DNA from: Solobacterium sp.
Lineage (GTDB): Bacteria > Bacillota_I > Bacilli_A > Erysipelotrichales > Erysipelotrichaceae
NCBI GenBank assembly: GCA_017543025.1
Contig: JAFYGX010000064.1
Coordinates: 1-22,523 of the forward strand
Length of the DNA: 22,523 nt
Reading direction: 5' to 3'
Shown: piece by piece, positions 8,018 through 14,734 of the stretch
How positions within the stretch are numbered: the first letter of the stretch is position 1
Layout: each line of letters opens with the position of its first letter
Notes under the pieces: model-generated
The model's database searches: none
Told to the model about the DNA's origin: nothing
Seen by the model: the letters and a program-made list of their open reading frames with translations, nothing else
Translations under genes and position numbers: made by a program

Positions 8018-8120
8018 CGTGTTGCACCTTTCTGGAGGAATTTGCTCCTCACTTGCCTCACTGATGCCGCCTTAAAGATGTGTGGCGGCTGTAAACAAAA
8101 GAGAGTGCGGCGACACATCT
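8011..8120 (-). promoter_or_regulatory. Structured leader of the polymerase mRNA (possible pseudoknot)
   Basis: On the minus strand AGATGTGT (8120-8113) is complementary to ACACATCT (8083-8076), and GCCGCC (8089-8084) to GGCGGC (8071-8066). The two helices interlock, so they form an H-type pseudoknot or compete. Downstream, GAGGA/TCCTC pairs in the segment before the ribosome binding site, and GCAACA-CGA-TGTTGC (8025-8011) is a perfect 6-bp hairpin containing the start codon. The layout suggests translational or attenuation control of polymerase level. Basis: complementarity seen directly; regulation inferred. Confidence 0.5.
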
Positions 8121-8135
8121 GCACCGCTTTGCCGT

Positions 8136-8534
8136 TCAATCAGAAATATGCGGTTCGGAAAGATAGGCGTTCAGAGAATTCATGTTGGCATAGAGCCAAC
8201 TGTCTTCCGTTTTGAATCCGCGCACCGCTCCGCTGTTGACGAGCGCACGTACAACGGTTGCCGGAAGACCGACTGCCTTTGCGGCATTTTTGATCTTCAG
8301 AACTCTCTGATCAGCATCCGGTTCTTCGGTGTAACCCTGAAACGGTTTGCCTTTCATGAATGCGTTGAGACTGCTCATGTTTACGTAGAGCCATGTGCTG
8401 TCTCCTTTGAAGCCAACGACTTCTCCGGACATGATCTTTTTGCGGATCGTATCTTGCGGAAGGCCGGTGCGTACGGAAGCCTGCTTAACAGTTTCCATTA
8501 CCTGTACGCCAGGAATTTTTATCTGTTCTTTCAT
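8136..8534 (-). CDS. Tandem double HTH (excisionase/MerR-like) DNA-binding protein
   Basis: The 132-aa protein starts at ATG 8534 with AGGAGGT 9 bases upstream; the longer open frame reads through a terminator and is rejected. It contains the same domain twice. Residues 15-60 read VKQASVRTGLPQDTIRKKIM, then GEVVGFKGDSTWLYVNMSSLNAFM; residues 80-125 read IKNAAKAVGLPATVVRALVN, then GAVRGFKTEDSWLYANMNSLNAYL. Each has the helix-turn-helix plus wing layout of excisionase/MerR-type domains, with the conserved SWLY and N-M-x-S-L-N-A blocks. A two-headed protein could bind direct repeats. It lies between an iteron-like cluster and the polymerase gene, so it may be a replication initiator, recombination directionality factor or repressor. 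Family is fairly clear; role inferred from context. Confidence 0.75.
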   Translation of the reverse strand: MKEQIKIPGVQVMETVKQASVRTGLPQDTIRKKIMSGEVVGFKGDSTWLYVNMSSLNAFMKGKPFQGYTEEPDADQRVLKIKNAAKAVGLPATVVRALVNSGAVRGFKTEDSWLYANMNSLNAYLSEPHISD

Positions 8535-8798
8535 ATTCGAATAACCTCCTGTGCTATAACACGTCCCGAAATGTAAGAGAAAAGTCGCAAATTTTTCATA
8601 AAACTGAAAATGTTTCAAAGTAGCCGTTTTTCGCTGAAACGTGGAGTTTTCTGCAAAAACATGAGAAAAGCAGGCATTTCCTGCCTGCCTGATCAAGTTT
8701 CCTGCAATCAGCTTCTGTAACTGCTTTGTTGCAATATCAGAATAGTTTTGTATCTGCTCAGGGAGTTTATAGTTTTTGCCAATTTCGTCGTTCAAAAG

Positions 8799-8838
8799 AA
8801 AAAAAGCCCTGCAGGACACGCAGATGTGTCGAGCAGGG
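8799..8838 (-). terminator. Intrinsic terminator without an upstream gene
   Basis: On the minus strand CCCTGC (8838-8833) pairs with GCAGGG (8812-8807), and GACAC (8830-8826) with GTGTC (8819-8815) inside it; seven Ts (8805-8799) follow within two bases of the stem. It is oriented to stop leftward transcription entering from the gene-free stretch, about 265 bases before the HTH gene. It implies a short non-coding transcript from the iteron region, or attenuation of the HTH gene. Confidence 0.75.
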
Positions 8839-8945
8839 TCTTAATGAAATGGTATTCCGCATGATTTGTTTGTCCTCAGAATCAGAGATCCAATAGGATG
8901 CTGTGCTGCTTTGCAGACAATAAATGTATCGTAAAAACACAAAAC

Positions 8946-9198
8946 GCCTCAGAAGCTCGTTTAAAGGCATCCTGAAGCGTTTTAAAGAATACTAAGTGCT
9001 CATATACGCAAAAGCTGTTTCGTCGCATATTCGATGTTTAAACACCCTTATACGGCGTTTTGACGTTTCGGATAAGCTGACAGTATCATCCAGAATGCCT
9101 CTGTAAGCCGTTTAAAGCCCGAATACGGGGTGTTAGTGCTGCGGAGCAGGTACCAGACTGCATGAAACAGCTTTTCCAGCGCAGAAACGATTTTAAAG
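8946..9198. repeat. Iteron-like cluster; candidate replication origin
   Basis: Three degenerate 21-bp direct repeats begin GCCTC or GCATC and end in TTTAAAG: 8946-8966, 8967-8987 (directly adjacent, 21-bp period) and 9097-9117; copies 1 and 3 match at 16 of 21 positions. Further TTTAAA-cored sites lie at 9037-9043, 9192-9198 and 9354-9360. Most are preceded by CG or GC. The cluster sits in the 934-base gene-free stretch 8535-9468 beside the HTH gene and polymerase. Repeats with AT cores next to a DNA-binding protein and a replicative polymerase suggest an origin for the excised form. Basis: repeats seen; function inferred. Confidence 0.5.
9010..9175. repeat. Widely spaced perfect 12-bp inverted repeat
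   Basis: AAAAGCTGTTTC (9010-9021) has its exact reverse complement GAAACAGCTTTT at 9164-9175. The arms flank iteron copy 3. The spacing of 142 bases suggests two binding sites for one protein in opposite orientation, or ends of a looped nucleoprotein structure. Confidence 0.5.
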
Positions 9199-9362
9199 CC
9201 CTTCTCCGCAATCGTTGTGTTTCAGGCTGACAATCACTGGTTCAAATCTTCGGATTTGTCTCCCGAATGAAACTCGCAAGACAATTATTTGTCCATTTGC
9301 ACAACCGATTTTCGCTTTAGAAAGGACGGATGAGCTGCAGCTTTTTGAGAAATTTTAAAGCC

Positions 9363-9384
9363 AATGTCGGCAAAATGTCGGCAA
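9363..9384. repeat. Two adjacent 11-bp repeats, integrase arm-type sites of a tRNA attachment site
   Basis: AATGTCGGCAA occurs twice head to tail (9363-9373 and 9374-9384), 85 bases from the 3' end of tRNA-Pro. Short direct repeats at this distance from a tRNA 3' end are typical arm-binding sites of tyrosine integrases. The crossover core would be the tRNA 3' end (about 9469-9490). No second core copy lies in the window, so the opposite end of the element is beyond base 1 or lost. Confidence 0.5.
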
Positions 9385-9437
9385 AAACGGTTTTTTGGCT
9401 GTTTTAGCAATAACTAACTAATTTTGAAAAATAAAGA

Positions 9438-9461
9438 AAAACCGCATATTTATGCGGTTTT
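9438..9461 (-). terminator. Terminator downstream of tRNA-Pro
   Basis: AAAACCGCATA and its complement (9438-9448 with 9451-9461) form an 11-bp arm around a very short loop. On the minus strand it is followed by a T-rich tract (TTTTTCTTTATTTT). It starts 8 bases after the tRNA 3' end and would end the tRNA transcript. Confidence 0.85.
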
Positions 9462-9468
9462 CTAAGAG

Positions 9469-9542
<74 letters not shown>

Positions 9543-9685
9543 ATGCCTGTTCAGCAGTTGTTATCATAGCACACCATTTTCTTCTGTGCCACACTTTTTT
9601 TGATTTTTTTCGCTGCGCTGACAGATCAGCTCCTGCCATTTCTTCTCCGGTCAATCTCCGGCCTCGTTCTTCATCACCTATAAAG

Positions 9686-9729
9686 AAAGCGCTCCCCCGC
9701 ACCCGTCATGCGGGCACAGGGAGCGCTTT
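9686..9729. terminator. Bidirectional terminator hairpin after the DUF4428 gene
   Basis: AAAGCGCTCCC (9686-9696) pairs perfectly with GGGAGCGCTTT (9719-9729), with a smaller GC-rich hairpin in the loop. Ts follow on both strands. It lies 34 bases past the stop of the DUF4428 gene and insulates it from tRNA-Pro. Confidence 0.75.
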
Positions 9730-9763
9730 TAAAACCCGGACTATGTGGTTTCAAATACCGCAG

Positions 9764-10396
9764 TTACTTTTTCTTCGCTGTTCTGTATGCCTTCATTACT
9801 TCAACGAAATCATGCATGCACGCATAAGCACCGCGGATATCATTTTCTCCTGGAGAGAACATCGGCGTAAGGTCAAGACTGAGCTCATTGACACCAAGCT
9901 CGTTGTCCGCAAGCAGAATCTTCAGTTTTACACTGATGATCCGGATGCCTTCCGGGCAGTTTGGAAGCTCAGGGCAGCTGTACGTGTCGATAGTGAAGTG
10001 CTGTCCTTCTTCCAGCTTCGATGTTTCAAACAGCAATCCGTAATAATAGATATCATCCAGATTGAGGACCCAGCCGTCTTCGTCTGCCTCGCACATGAAC
10101 CAGCCATGGTTCTCATCGACCGAAAGCAGATTCCGATCACGGTAAGCTCCGGTCTTGATCTTTCTGGTTTCACGGAATTCCGAAGTCGCCTTTTTCCGGT
10201 TGGCAGCCGCAACTGCCATATTTGCTTTTACATCATCGACAGACATCTGGCTGAATCTGAGATCACCCGGGGTGCAGAGCTTGCGGCAGTCACCGCAGAG
10301 ATACCCACCGCCCGCAAGATCATTACCGAAAAGTCCGGTGATCAGTCCTGCTTCCTTTCCGCAGATCACGCATTTCTTTGTGTCAAACAGTCCCAT
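9764..10396 (-). CDS. DUF4428 zinc-ribbon protein
   Basis: The 210-aa protein starts at ATG 10396 after AAAGGAG at 8 bases. Residues 6-40 form a four-cysteine zinc site (CVICG at C9/C12, then LCGDCRK at C34/C37) with the text typical of DUF4428 (KKCVICGKEAGLITG, ending 'LCGDCRKL'). The rest (about 70-200) is a soluble alpha/beta domain with WFMCEADEDGWVLNLDDIYYYGLLFE, resembling the DUF4428 C-terminal halves. The function of the family is not established. It is a single gene with its own terminator and a 250-bp upstream gap (10397-10648) in which I see no other gene. Confidence 0.85.
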   Translation of the reverse strand: MGLFDTKKCVICGKEAGLITGLFGNDLAGGGYLCGDCRKLCTPGDLRFSQMSVDDVKANMAVAAANRKKATSEFRETRKIKTGAYRDRNLLSVDENHGWFMCEADEDGWVLNLDDIYYYGLLFETSKLEEGQHFTIDTYSCPELPNCPEGIRIISVKLKILLADNELGVNELSLDLTPMFSPGENDIRGAYACMHDFVEVMKAYRTAKKK

Positions 10397-10648
10397 TTCA
10401 CTTTTCTCCTTTAATTATTTTTTCTGTTTTCTGAAAGACAGCTTCATAATACCACACACGTTATCATCTATAACAAGCTGCGGCTCCTCGGGCATAATCT
10501 GCCCGAAAAGAAAAGATTCTTAAAAACACGCTTCCTCCGGTGTGCACGCATGCCAATTAAACTGTACCCCAGCTCATAATCCCCCGGACACACAGGGTAA
10601 GAGCCGCCTCTGAACCGTATACAAAAGAAAGAGAAAGGAACTCATATC

Positions 10649-10854
10649 ATGGAAGAAAAGAAAGAATTACACAAGTCACAGATCGATGATGTGTCCGGCG
10701 GAAGTGCCGCATCCATACAGACTACCGCTGCTGAATGCAAATTCTGCGGATCCGGAAATATCGATTTCAGAAGGACAAAAAGCCTGTCGGATCACTCGTA
10801 CTTTCCTTACGCTGCTATGACTGCGGCAAGACCTGGAAAGTACCGGTCAGATAA
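10649..10854 (+). pseudogene. Double-glycine-leader zinc-ribbon peptide, frameshifted
   Basis: ATG 10649 follows an AGAAAGGA site. The N-terminus MEEKKELHKSQIDDVSGG is a bacteriocin-type double-glycine leader. The mature part begins SAASIQTTAAECKFCGSGN, half of a zinc ribbon. The frame then shifts: read as is, it runs to 10873 with a senseless tail; in the -1 frame after the A5 run at 10777-10781 it reads KKPVGSLVLSLRCYDCGKTW to a stop at 10852-10854, restoring CxxC...CxxC. One extra A would join the two. This may be real decay, homopolymer variation or a sequencing error. A strong terminator follows. Export would need a C39-type ABC transporter, not present here. Confidence 0.6.
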
Positions 10855-10877
10855 TCCGCTTCTCATGCCGTAATGAT

Positions 10878-10904
10878 GGCTGCCTGCATGGCAGCCGTTT
10901 TTTT
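10878..10904 (+). terminator. Intrinsic terminator of the zinc-ribbon peptide gene
   Basis: GGCTGCC (10878-10884) pairs perfectly with GGCAGCC (10890-10896) around TGCAT, followed by G and seven Ts. It lies 24 bases after the restored stop, supporting expression of the peptide gene on the plus strand. Confidence 0.9.
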
Positions 10905-11119
10905 CAGGCACAAAAGTCAGTACAGCAGATTTCATAATACGTGTTTCGATTCACTGCGGCCGCCGAAGGTAGTGGCTGTATGATTCAAAGAACACAAAGA
11001 AGAAGAAACCAGAATACGGAATGACTGCCGCAGCTGATTTCTTCCTCAATGATTTTATATATCACTCGTATCGTTACAAGTTCTTCCGGATCTGTAACGG
11101 AAGATACAGATTCTCACTA

Positions 11120-11437
11120 TCAGCGTACTTCTTCCGGTGTGAGCATGCCGCCGTTCAGAACTCTTCCATAAAAATACATTTCAAATTCTTCGTCCGTATC
11201 TCCTAACCGCTTTGACTTTTCCCACTCGTATTTCAACTCCTCCAGGTATTTGGGGTTCAGTATAACATCGTTCAGCTTGAATTTCTTGGCTATCCTATAC
11301 GCTTCATCGTGGTTTTCTGCAATATAGACCGTTACCCCTCGGATGTCTACAACCTCATATTTACCACGGTGAGGATAGATATATCCGCCATTCACCATGT
11401 TCATCAGCCTGTCCGATAATTTCTGTTTGTTTTCCAT
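11120..11437 (-). CDS. Small protein with a double-glycine-type leader
   Basis: The start at ATG 11437 is set by an AAGGAGGAG site 4-5 bases upstream, giving 105 aa. The first 18 residues, MENKQKLSDRLMNMVNGG, match the layout of the leader at 10649 (M-E-x-K-x-x-L, then x-x-V-x-G-G at the same distance). The remainder is YIYPHRGKYEVVDIRGVTVY, then AENHDEAYRIAKKFKLNDVILN and an acidic helical tail ending GGMLTPEEVR. I do not recognise a family; there are no cysteines, so no class II lantibiotic core is apparent. It may be an exported peptide or a Nif11-like precursor. It converges on the zinc-ribbon peptide gene, and 10905-11119 between them holds nothing I can support. Confidence 0.65.
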   Translation of the reverse strand: MENKQKLSDRLMNMVNGGYIYPHRGKYEVVDIRGVTVYIAENHDEAYRIAKKFKLNDVILNPKYLEELKYEWEKSKRLGDTDEEFEMYFYGRVLNGGMLTPEEVR

Positions 11438-11874
11438 AAACTCCTCCTTATCCCAGAATTCCGTTTCATACCCACTGATACGCAGGGATGTGAACTGCAA
11501 TCATGTTTTCCACCCGAGCATAAGAATATGCAATCCATGTGTTCGATCCGTACCACACGGAGTGTTCCGTCTGTACAGCCAGAGACCGCACAGATTGATT
11601 GGATGCCAGATCTGCTTCGCTTTCTGTTTTAAGAATCAGTCCCATCAGGCTGGCTGTTCAGGACCCATGCATTCTCTGCACGATCACATTCGGATGTCAC
11701 AGACATCCCCAGCATCCTGTCTGTCATCTGCATCTTATACGCAGCACCATATCCCCGTCCATATACCGGCTCCTCTTCAGACGATATCAGACGAAACCTG
11801 CAATCATGTACTTCATTGATTCCGGACAAAGCGGATATACAGCACTGGTGTGTTCTGCCTGCATTCCTTCCGGA
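11438..11874. other. 437-bp stretch without a supported gene
   Basis: A minus-strand frame at 11629-11829 (TTG start, VYGRGYGAAYKMQMTDRMLG region) has protein-like patches but no ribosome binding site and no family I know. It may be a decayed relic. No terminator, repeat or RNA gene was found here apart from the ribosome binding site of the gene ending at 11437. Confidence 0.4.
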
Positions 11875-12378
11875 TCATGAGCCTGCAGGTTCTTCGCTGA
11901 CAGATATCAGATCACAGAGATCATTGATCTTCACTCGGAAGCGATCATCAAATACCAGCAGCCCATACACCCGGTCAATCTGTTTTACCGGACCGGTATG
12001 GGATACATAGGCTCCGCCGTCCTTTTTCTCATCCGGCTGAAAATAAACCGCCCTCAGCACCGGATGAGCCGCAAGCTTCTGTTCGGCTTCAAGCAGCACT
12101 TCATTAATTGCATTTTTCTGTGTTTCGCTCAGTTCGATTCTTTCATCGGTGCGTCTTCCCTCTTCTTCAATCTCCGCCTCAAAGCCGGTCAGTGCCGCAA
12201 ACGGAGAAAACTGCGCTGCTCTTGCAGAAGCAGATGCCCGCTTCCGGGCAGGATCATACGGCCGCTGTGCCAGCAGAATATCTCCGTATTTCTCTTCTGT
12301 CATACGGGCAGCGTTCTGAAGTTCTTCACCTGTAACGCCATAGACCTCATGCCAGCCATTTACCCGATGTTCCTTCAC
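11875..12378 (-). CDS. YolD-like protein
   Basis: The 167-aa protein starts at GTG 12378, overlapping the TGA of the Y-family polymerase gene by four bases (GTGA), so the two are translationally coupled. Residues 52-69 (RAAQFSPFAALTGFEAEI) are the signature of the YolD family, followed by TDERIELSETQKNAINEVL. YolD proteins are found next to UmuC-type polymerases in Firmicutes and phages and are thought to assist them, much as UmuD does in proteobacteria, although they are not homologous to UmuD. The last residues (GSEEPAG segment) close the gene just before the gap at 11438-11874. Confidence 0.88.
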   Translation of the reverse strand: MKEHRVNGWHEVYGVTGEELQNAARMTEEKYGDILLAQRPYDPARKRASASARAAQFSPFAALTGFEAEIEEEGRRTDERIELSETQKNAINEVLLEAEQKLAAHPVLRAVYFQPDEKKDGGAYVSHTGPVKQIDRVYGLLVFDDRFRVKINDLCDLISVSEEPAGS

Positions 12379-13877
12379 GCTTTATGTCCCCCGATCTGAC
12401 GGTTCCGTTCCATTCCGGTTGCGCCTTCTTCCAGACTGGTCGCTTTAACGACAGCGTTTTTCCCGAATCTCCTGCGTACTTCCAGCATTGCTTCCCTCGC
12501 TCTGCGCTCCTTTTTCAGAGTCTGTTCTTCTGCTTCTTCTGCCGCCCTCTGCACTTCAAAGCTGCCGAACAGATCCAGCTGTTCCGCCTTTTTCGGCCGG
12601 ACTTCCGTTTCTGCTGTCACATTCGCTGCCGTCAGATTGAACCGGCGCACAAGCAGACTGCGGTCTGCTGTTTTTTCAAACAGACGCAGGATCGCATCCG
12701 TAATCTTCCTTGCGGAATTTGTCTGCCGTTCCAGATGTGCGGTTCCGCCGGAAGAGCGCGGTACCGTACGGCCATACCAGTCCGTCATGGTCGCTCCATG
12801 GAACCCGGGCTGTTTCAGGCTCTCAACATCATATCCCACATACAGCACAAAACAGTCGGAAGCCAGTCCTCTGGCCAGCAGATCATCTGCCAGCGATTCG
12901 CTCATCTCCCGGACGATGATCTTCGCCTTCTCATACGGATATCCTTCACTCAGTACCTGTCCGCTAGCTATACTGCGGTTTTCCGGCTCATACGCCTGTA
13001 TATCCGAAATCAGCGCACTTTCCTGTCCGAAGGCATGATCAATCAGAAACTCTGCATTCACGCCGAATTCCTGATACAGCGCTCCTTCATCCTTCAGAGC
13101 TTTCCGGCAGAGGTCCCCCATTGTATAAATGTCCATTGCATTCAGACGCCGGGCAATTCCTTTGCCGATCCGCCAGAAATCCGTCAGGGGTTCATGCGCC
13201 CACAGGAGTCTGCGGTAGGACATCTCATCCAGCTGTGCGATCCGCACGCCCTTCTCATCCGGGGGGATATGTTTTGCGACAATATCCATTGCCACTTTTG
13301 CCAGATAGAGATTGGTACCAACACCGGCAGTCGCTGTAATGCCGGTTTCATCCATTACCTCCCTGATCAGCAGTCCGGCAATCTCCGCCCCGCTTTTCCG
13401 GTACAGACTGCGGTAATCCGTCACATCGATGAACACCTCATCAATCGAATAGACATGAATGTCTTCCGGAGCGATATAACGCAGATAGATGCCGTAAATT
13501 CTCCGGCTGTATTCCATATAAGTTGCCATGCGCGGAACAGCCGCAATAAACCCGAGTGCCAGAGTCGGATCGGCGTTCAGTTCCATTGCATCCACGCTTT
13601 CCTTCCCCAGCTGGTTTCCCGGCGCCTGCGCCATCCGTTGCCAGTTGATTTCCTTCACCTTCTGCTTCACTTCGAACAGCCGCGGCCTGCCCGGTATTCC
13701 GTATGCTTTCAGAGAAGGAGAAACCGCAAGACAGATCGTTTTATCGCTTCTTGATTCATCCGCTACCACAAGATTGGTGCGCAGTGGGTCCAGACTCCGT
13801 TCCACACATTCAACCGACGCATAAAAAGACTTCAGATCAATTGCCAGATATTCCCGCTGTTTCTTCTGTTCGCTCAT
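12375..13877 (-). CDS. Y-family DNA polymerase (UmuC/DinB type)
   Basis: The 500-aa protein belongs to the ImpB/MucB/SamB family of translesion polymerases. YLAIDLKSFYASVE (10-23) supplies catalytic D14 and the steric-gate region; VYSIDEVFIDV (142-152) supplies D146/E147; LLWAHEPLTDFWRIGKGIARRLNAM is the helix-hairpin-helix thumb; the C-terminal half is the little-finger domain plus a charged tail with QLDLF (a QLxLF-type beta-clamp motif). It copies damaged DNA with low fidelity. ATG 13877 is the only start available after an in-frame TGA, and it has no ribosome binding site; a TATGAT box only about 12 bases upstream suggests a leaderless or very short-leader mRNA. No clear GAAC-N4-GTTC LexA box is visible. 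YolD-like gene follows. Confidence 0.93.
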   Translation of the reverse strand: MSEQKKQREYLAIDLKSFYASVECVERSLDPLRTNLVVADESRSDKTICLAVSPSLKAYGIPGRPRLFEVKQKVKEINWQRMAQAPGNQLGKESVDAMELNADPTLALGFIAAVPRMATYMEYSRRIYGIYLRYIAPEDIHVYSIDEVFIDVTDYRSLYRKSGAEIAGLLIREVMDETGITATAGVGTNLYLAKVAMDIVAKHIPPDEKGVRIAQLDEMSYRRLLWAHEPLTDFWRIGKGIARRLNAMDIYTMGDLCRKALKDEGALYQEFGVNAEFLIDHAFGQESALISDIQAYEPENRSIASGQVLSEGYPYEKAKIIVREMSESLADDLLARGLASDCFVLYVGYDVESLKQPGFHGATMTDWYGRTVPRSSGGTAHLERQTNSARKITDAILRLFEKTADRSLLVRRFNLTAANVTAETEVRPKKAEQLDLFGSFEVQRAAEEAEEQTLKKERRAREAMLEVRRRFGKNAVVKATSLEEGATGMERNRQIGGHKA

Positions 13878-13889
13878 CAGAGCTATCGT

Positions 13890-13910
13890 ATCATATCAGC
13901 CACAGCTGAT
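13890..13910 (-). promoter_or_regulatory. -10 box and overlapping palindrome upstream of the Y-family polymerase
   Basis: On the minus strand TATGAT (13895-13890) sits 12 bases before ATG 13877. Directly upstream ATCAGC-TGTG-GCTGAT (13910-13895) is a perfect palindrome overlapping it. No good -35 is seen, so activation or a repressor-controlled weak promoter is possible. Confidence 0.4.
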
Positions 13911-14005
13911 TTCTCATCCGGACGCTTTTCATGCCTCCTGACTTTTACTGTGTTACATGTCTGATCTGAATCGGATACACAATGAAAACGGACAGATAAT
14001 CTGAA

Positions 14006-14560
14006 TCACTCTGACAGCTGAACAGGCGCTGCGGAGTCCGCAAACCGGTCTGCCTCCCTGCGCGAATCAAAGCAGATGACACGAACGTGCGGATGCCGAC
14101 GAAGCAGATCCTGCAGCTGCGGCAGTTTCTCCGTTCTGTAAGAACGTACCAGCGCAAGAAGCTGCGGGTCCGCTTCTGTTTCAATCCAGGGGAGATCCGG
14201 CCGTGCACAGCCGGTTCTGCCCGTTACCCCTTCCACGCATTCTTCTTCCGGAAGATCAAACAGGAAGGCAGTATCACAGGCAGAAATACGCACTTCCCAC
14301 GTCCGGCTGTAATCCCCGTCAAGAATCCACTGCCTCTCGGCGAGAATCTCTCTGAGCCGCAGGTCAAACTCCTCTCTGGAGATATGCGTACGGTCTGCTT
14401 TCCACCAGAGATTGTCCAGATGGAACAGCGGAAGTCCGGTTTTCCGATGCAGTGCCCGGGCAAAGGTGCTCTTTCCGCTGCCGGGGCATCCAAGCACCAG
14501 TATGCGAGTGCCGATTTCTGCTGTATGGCTGGCAGAAGCTTCCGGTTTTGATCCGGTCAT
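14006..14560 (-). CDS. P-loop kinase, topology-modulation (FlaR-like) / adenylate kinase-like
   Basis: The start at ATG 14560 (MTGSKPEASA) is chosen for its GGTGAGG site 9 bases upstream; a GTG further up is part of that site. This gives 184 aa. GCPGSGKST (24-32) is the Walker A loop. LPLFHLDNLWWKADRTHISREEF is the characteristic 'H-L-D-x-x-x-W' substrate region of the small P-loop proteins annotated as DNA topology modulation protein or nucleoside kinase, and WILDGDYSRTWEVRISACDTAFLFD is the following strand-helix with the D-G-x-Y motif. It probably phosphorylates a nucleotide or small molecule; the true substrate of this family is not established. It stands alone upstream of the Y-family polymerase gene in the same direction (128-bp gap). 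Confidence 0.82.
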   Translation of the reverse strand: MTGSKPEASASHTAEIGTRILVLGCPGSGKSTFARALHRKTGLPLFHLDNLWWKADRTHISREEFDLRLREILAERQWILDGDYSRTWEVRISACDTAFLFDLPEEECVEGVTGRTGCARPDLPWIETEADPQLLALVRSYRTEKLPQLQDLLRRHPHVRVICFDSRREADRFADSAAPVQLSE

Positions 14561-14734
14561 AGACAAATACCTCACCGATCTCTTTCGTGTAGCCTTTATG
14601 AATTACCGTCTCCCATATCCGGTTGATCCGGATTTCTTCTGTTTCTGAGTACAGCAGAACAGCCTGTTAACGGGAAACGGGCGGAAGTACGGCAGAAACA
14701 GGGCCGAGAGGTTTCCTCCGCTTTGCCCTGTGTT

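Noticed and set aside
8767..8970. 67-aa minus-strand frame across the orphan terminator
   Set aside because: It translates through an intrinsic terminator and its poly-T tract and has no ribosome binding site.
9225..9262. GGTTCAAATC segment resembling a tRNA T-arm on the plus strand
   Set aside because: It forms CAAATC-TTCG-GATTTG instead of a T-arm, and no acceptor, D or anticodon stems surround it.
12384..13754. 456-aa plus-strand open frame
   Set aside because: It is antisense to the Y-family polymerase, which has complete catalytic motifs; the plus frame has Cys/Phe/His-rich shadow composition and no ribosome binding site.
13923..13964. Short upstream frame with AGGAGG before the Y-family polymerase
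   Set aside because: The ribosome binding site is only one base from its ATG, too close for efficient initiation, and the 13-codon frame has no recognisable regulatory content.
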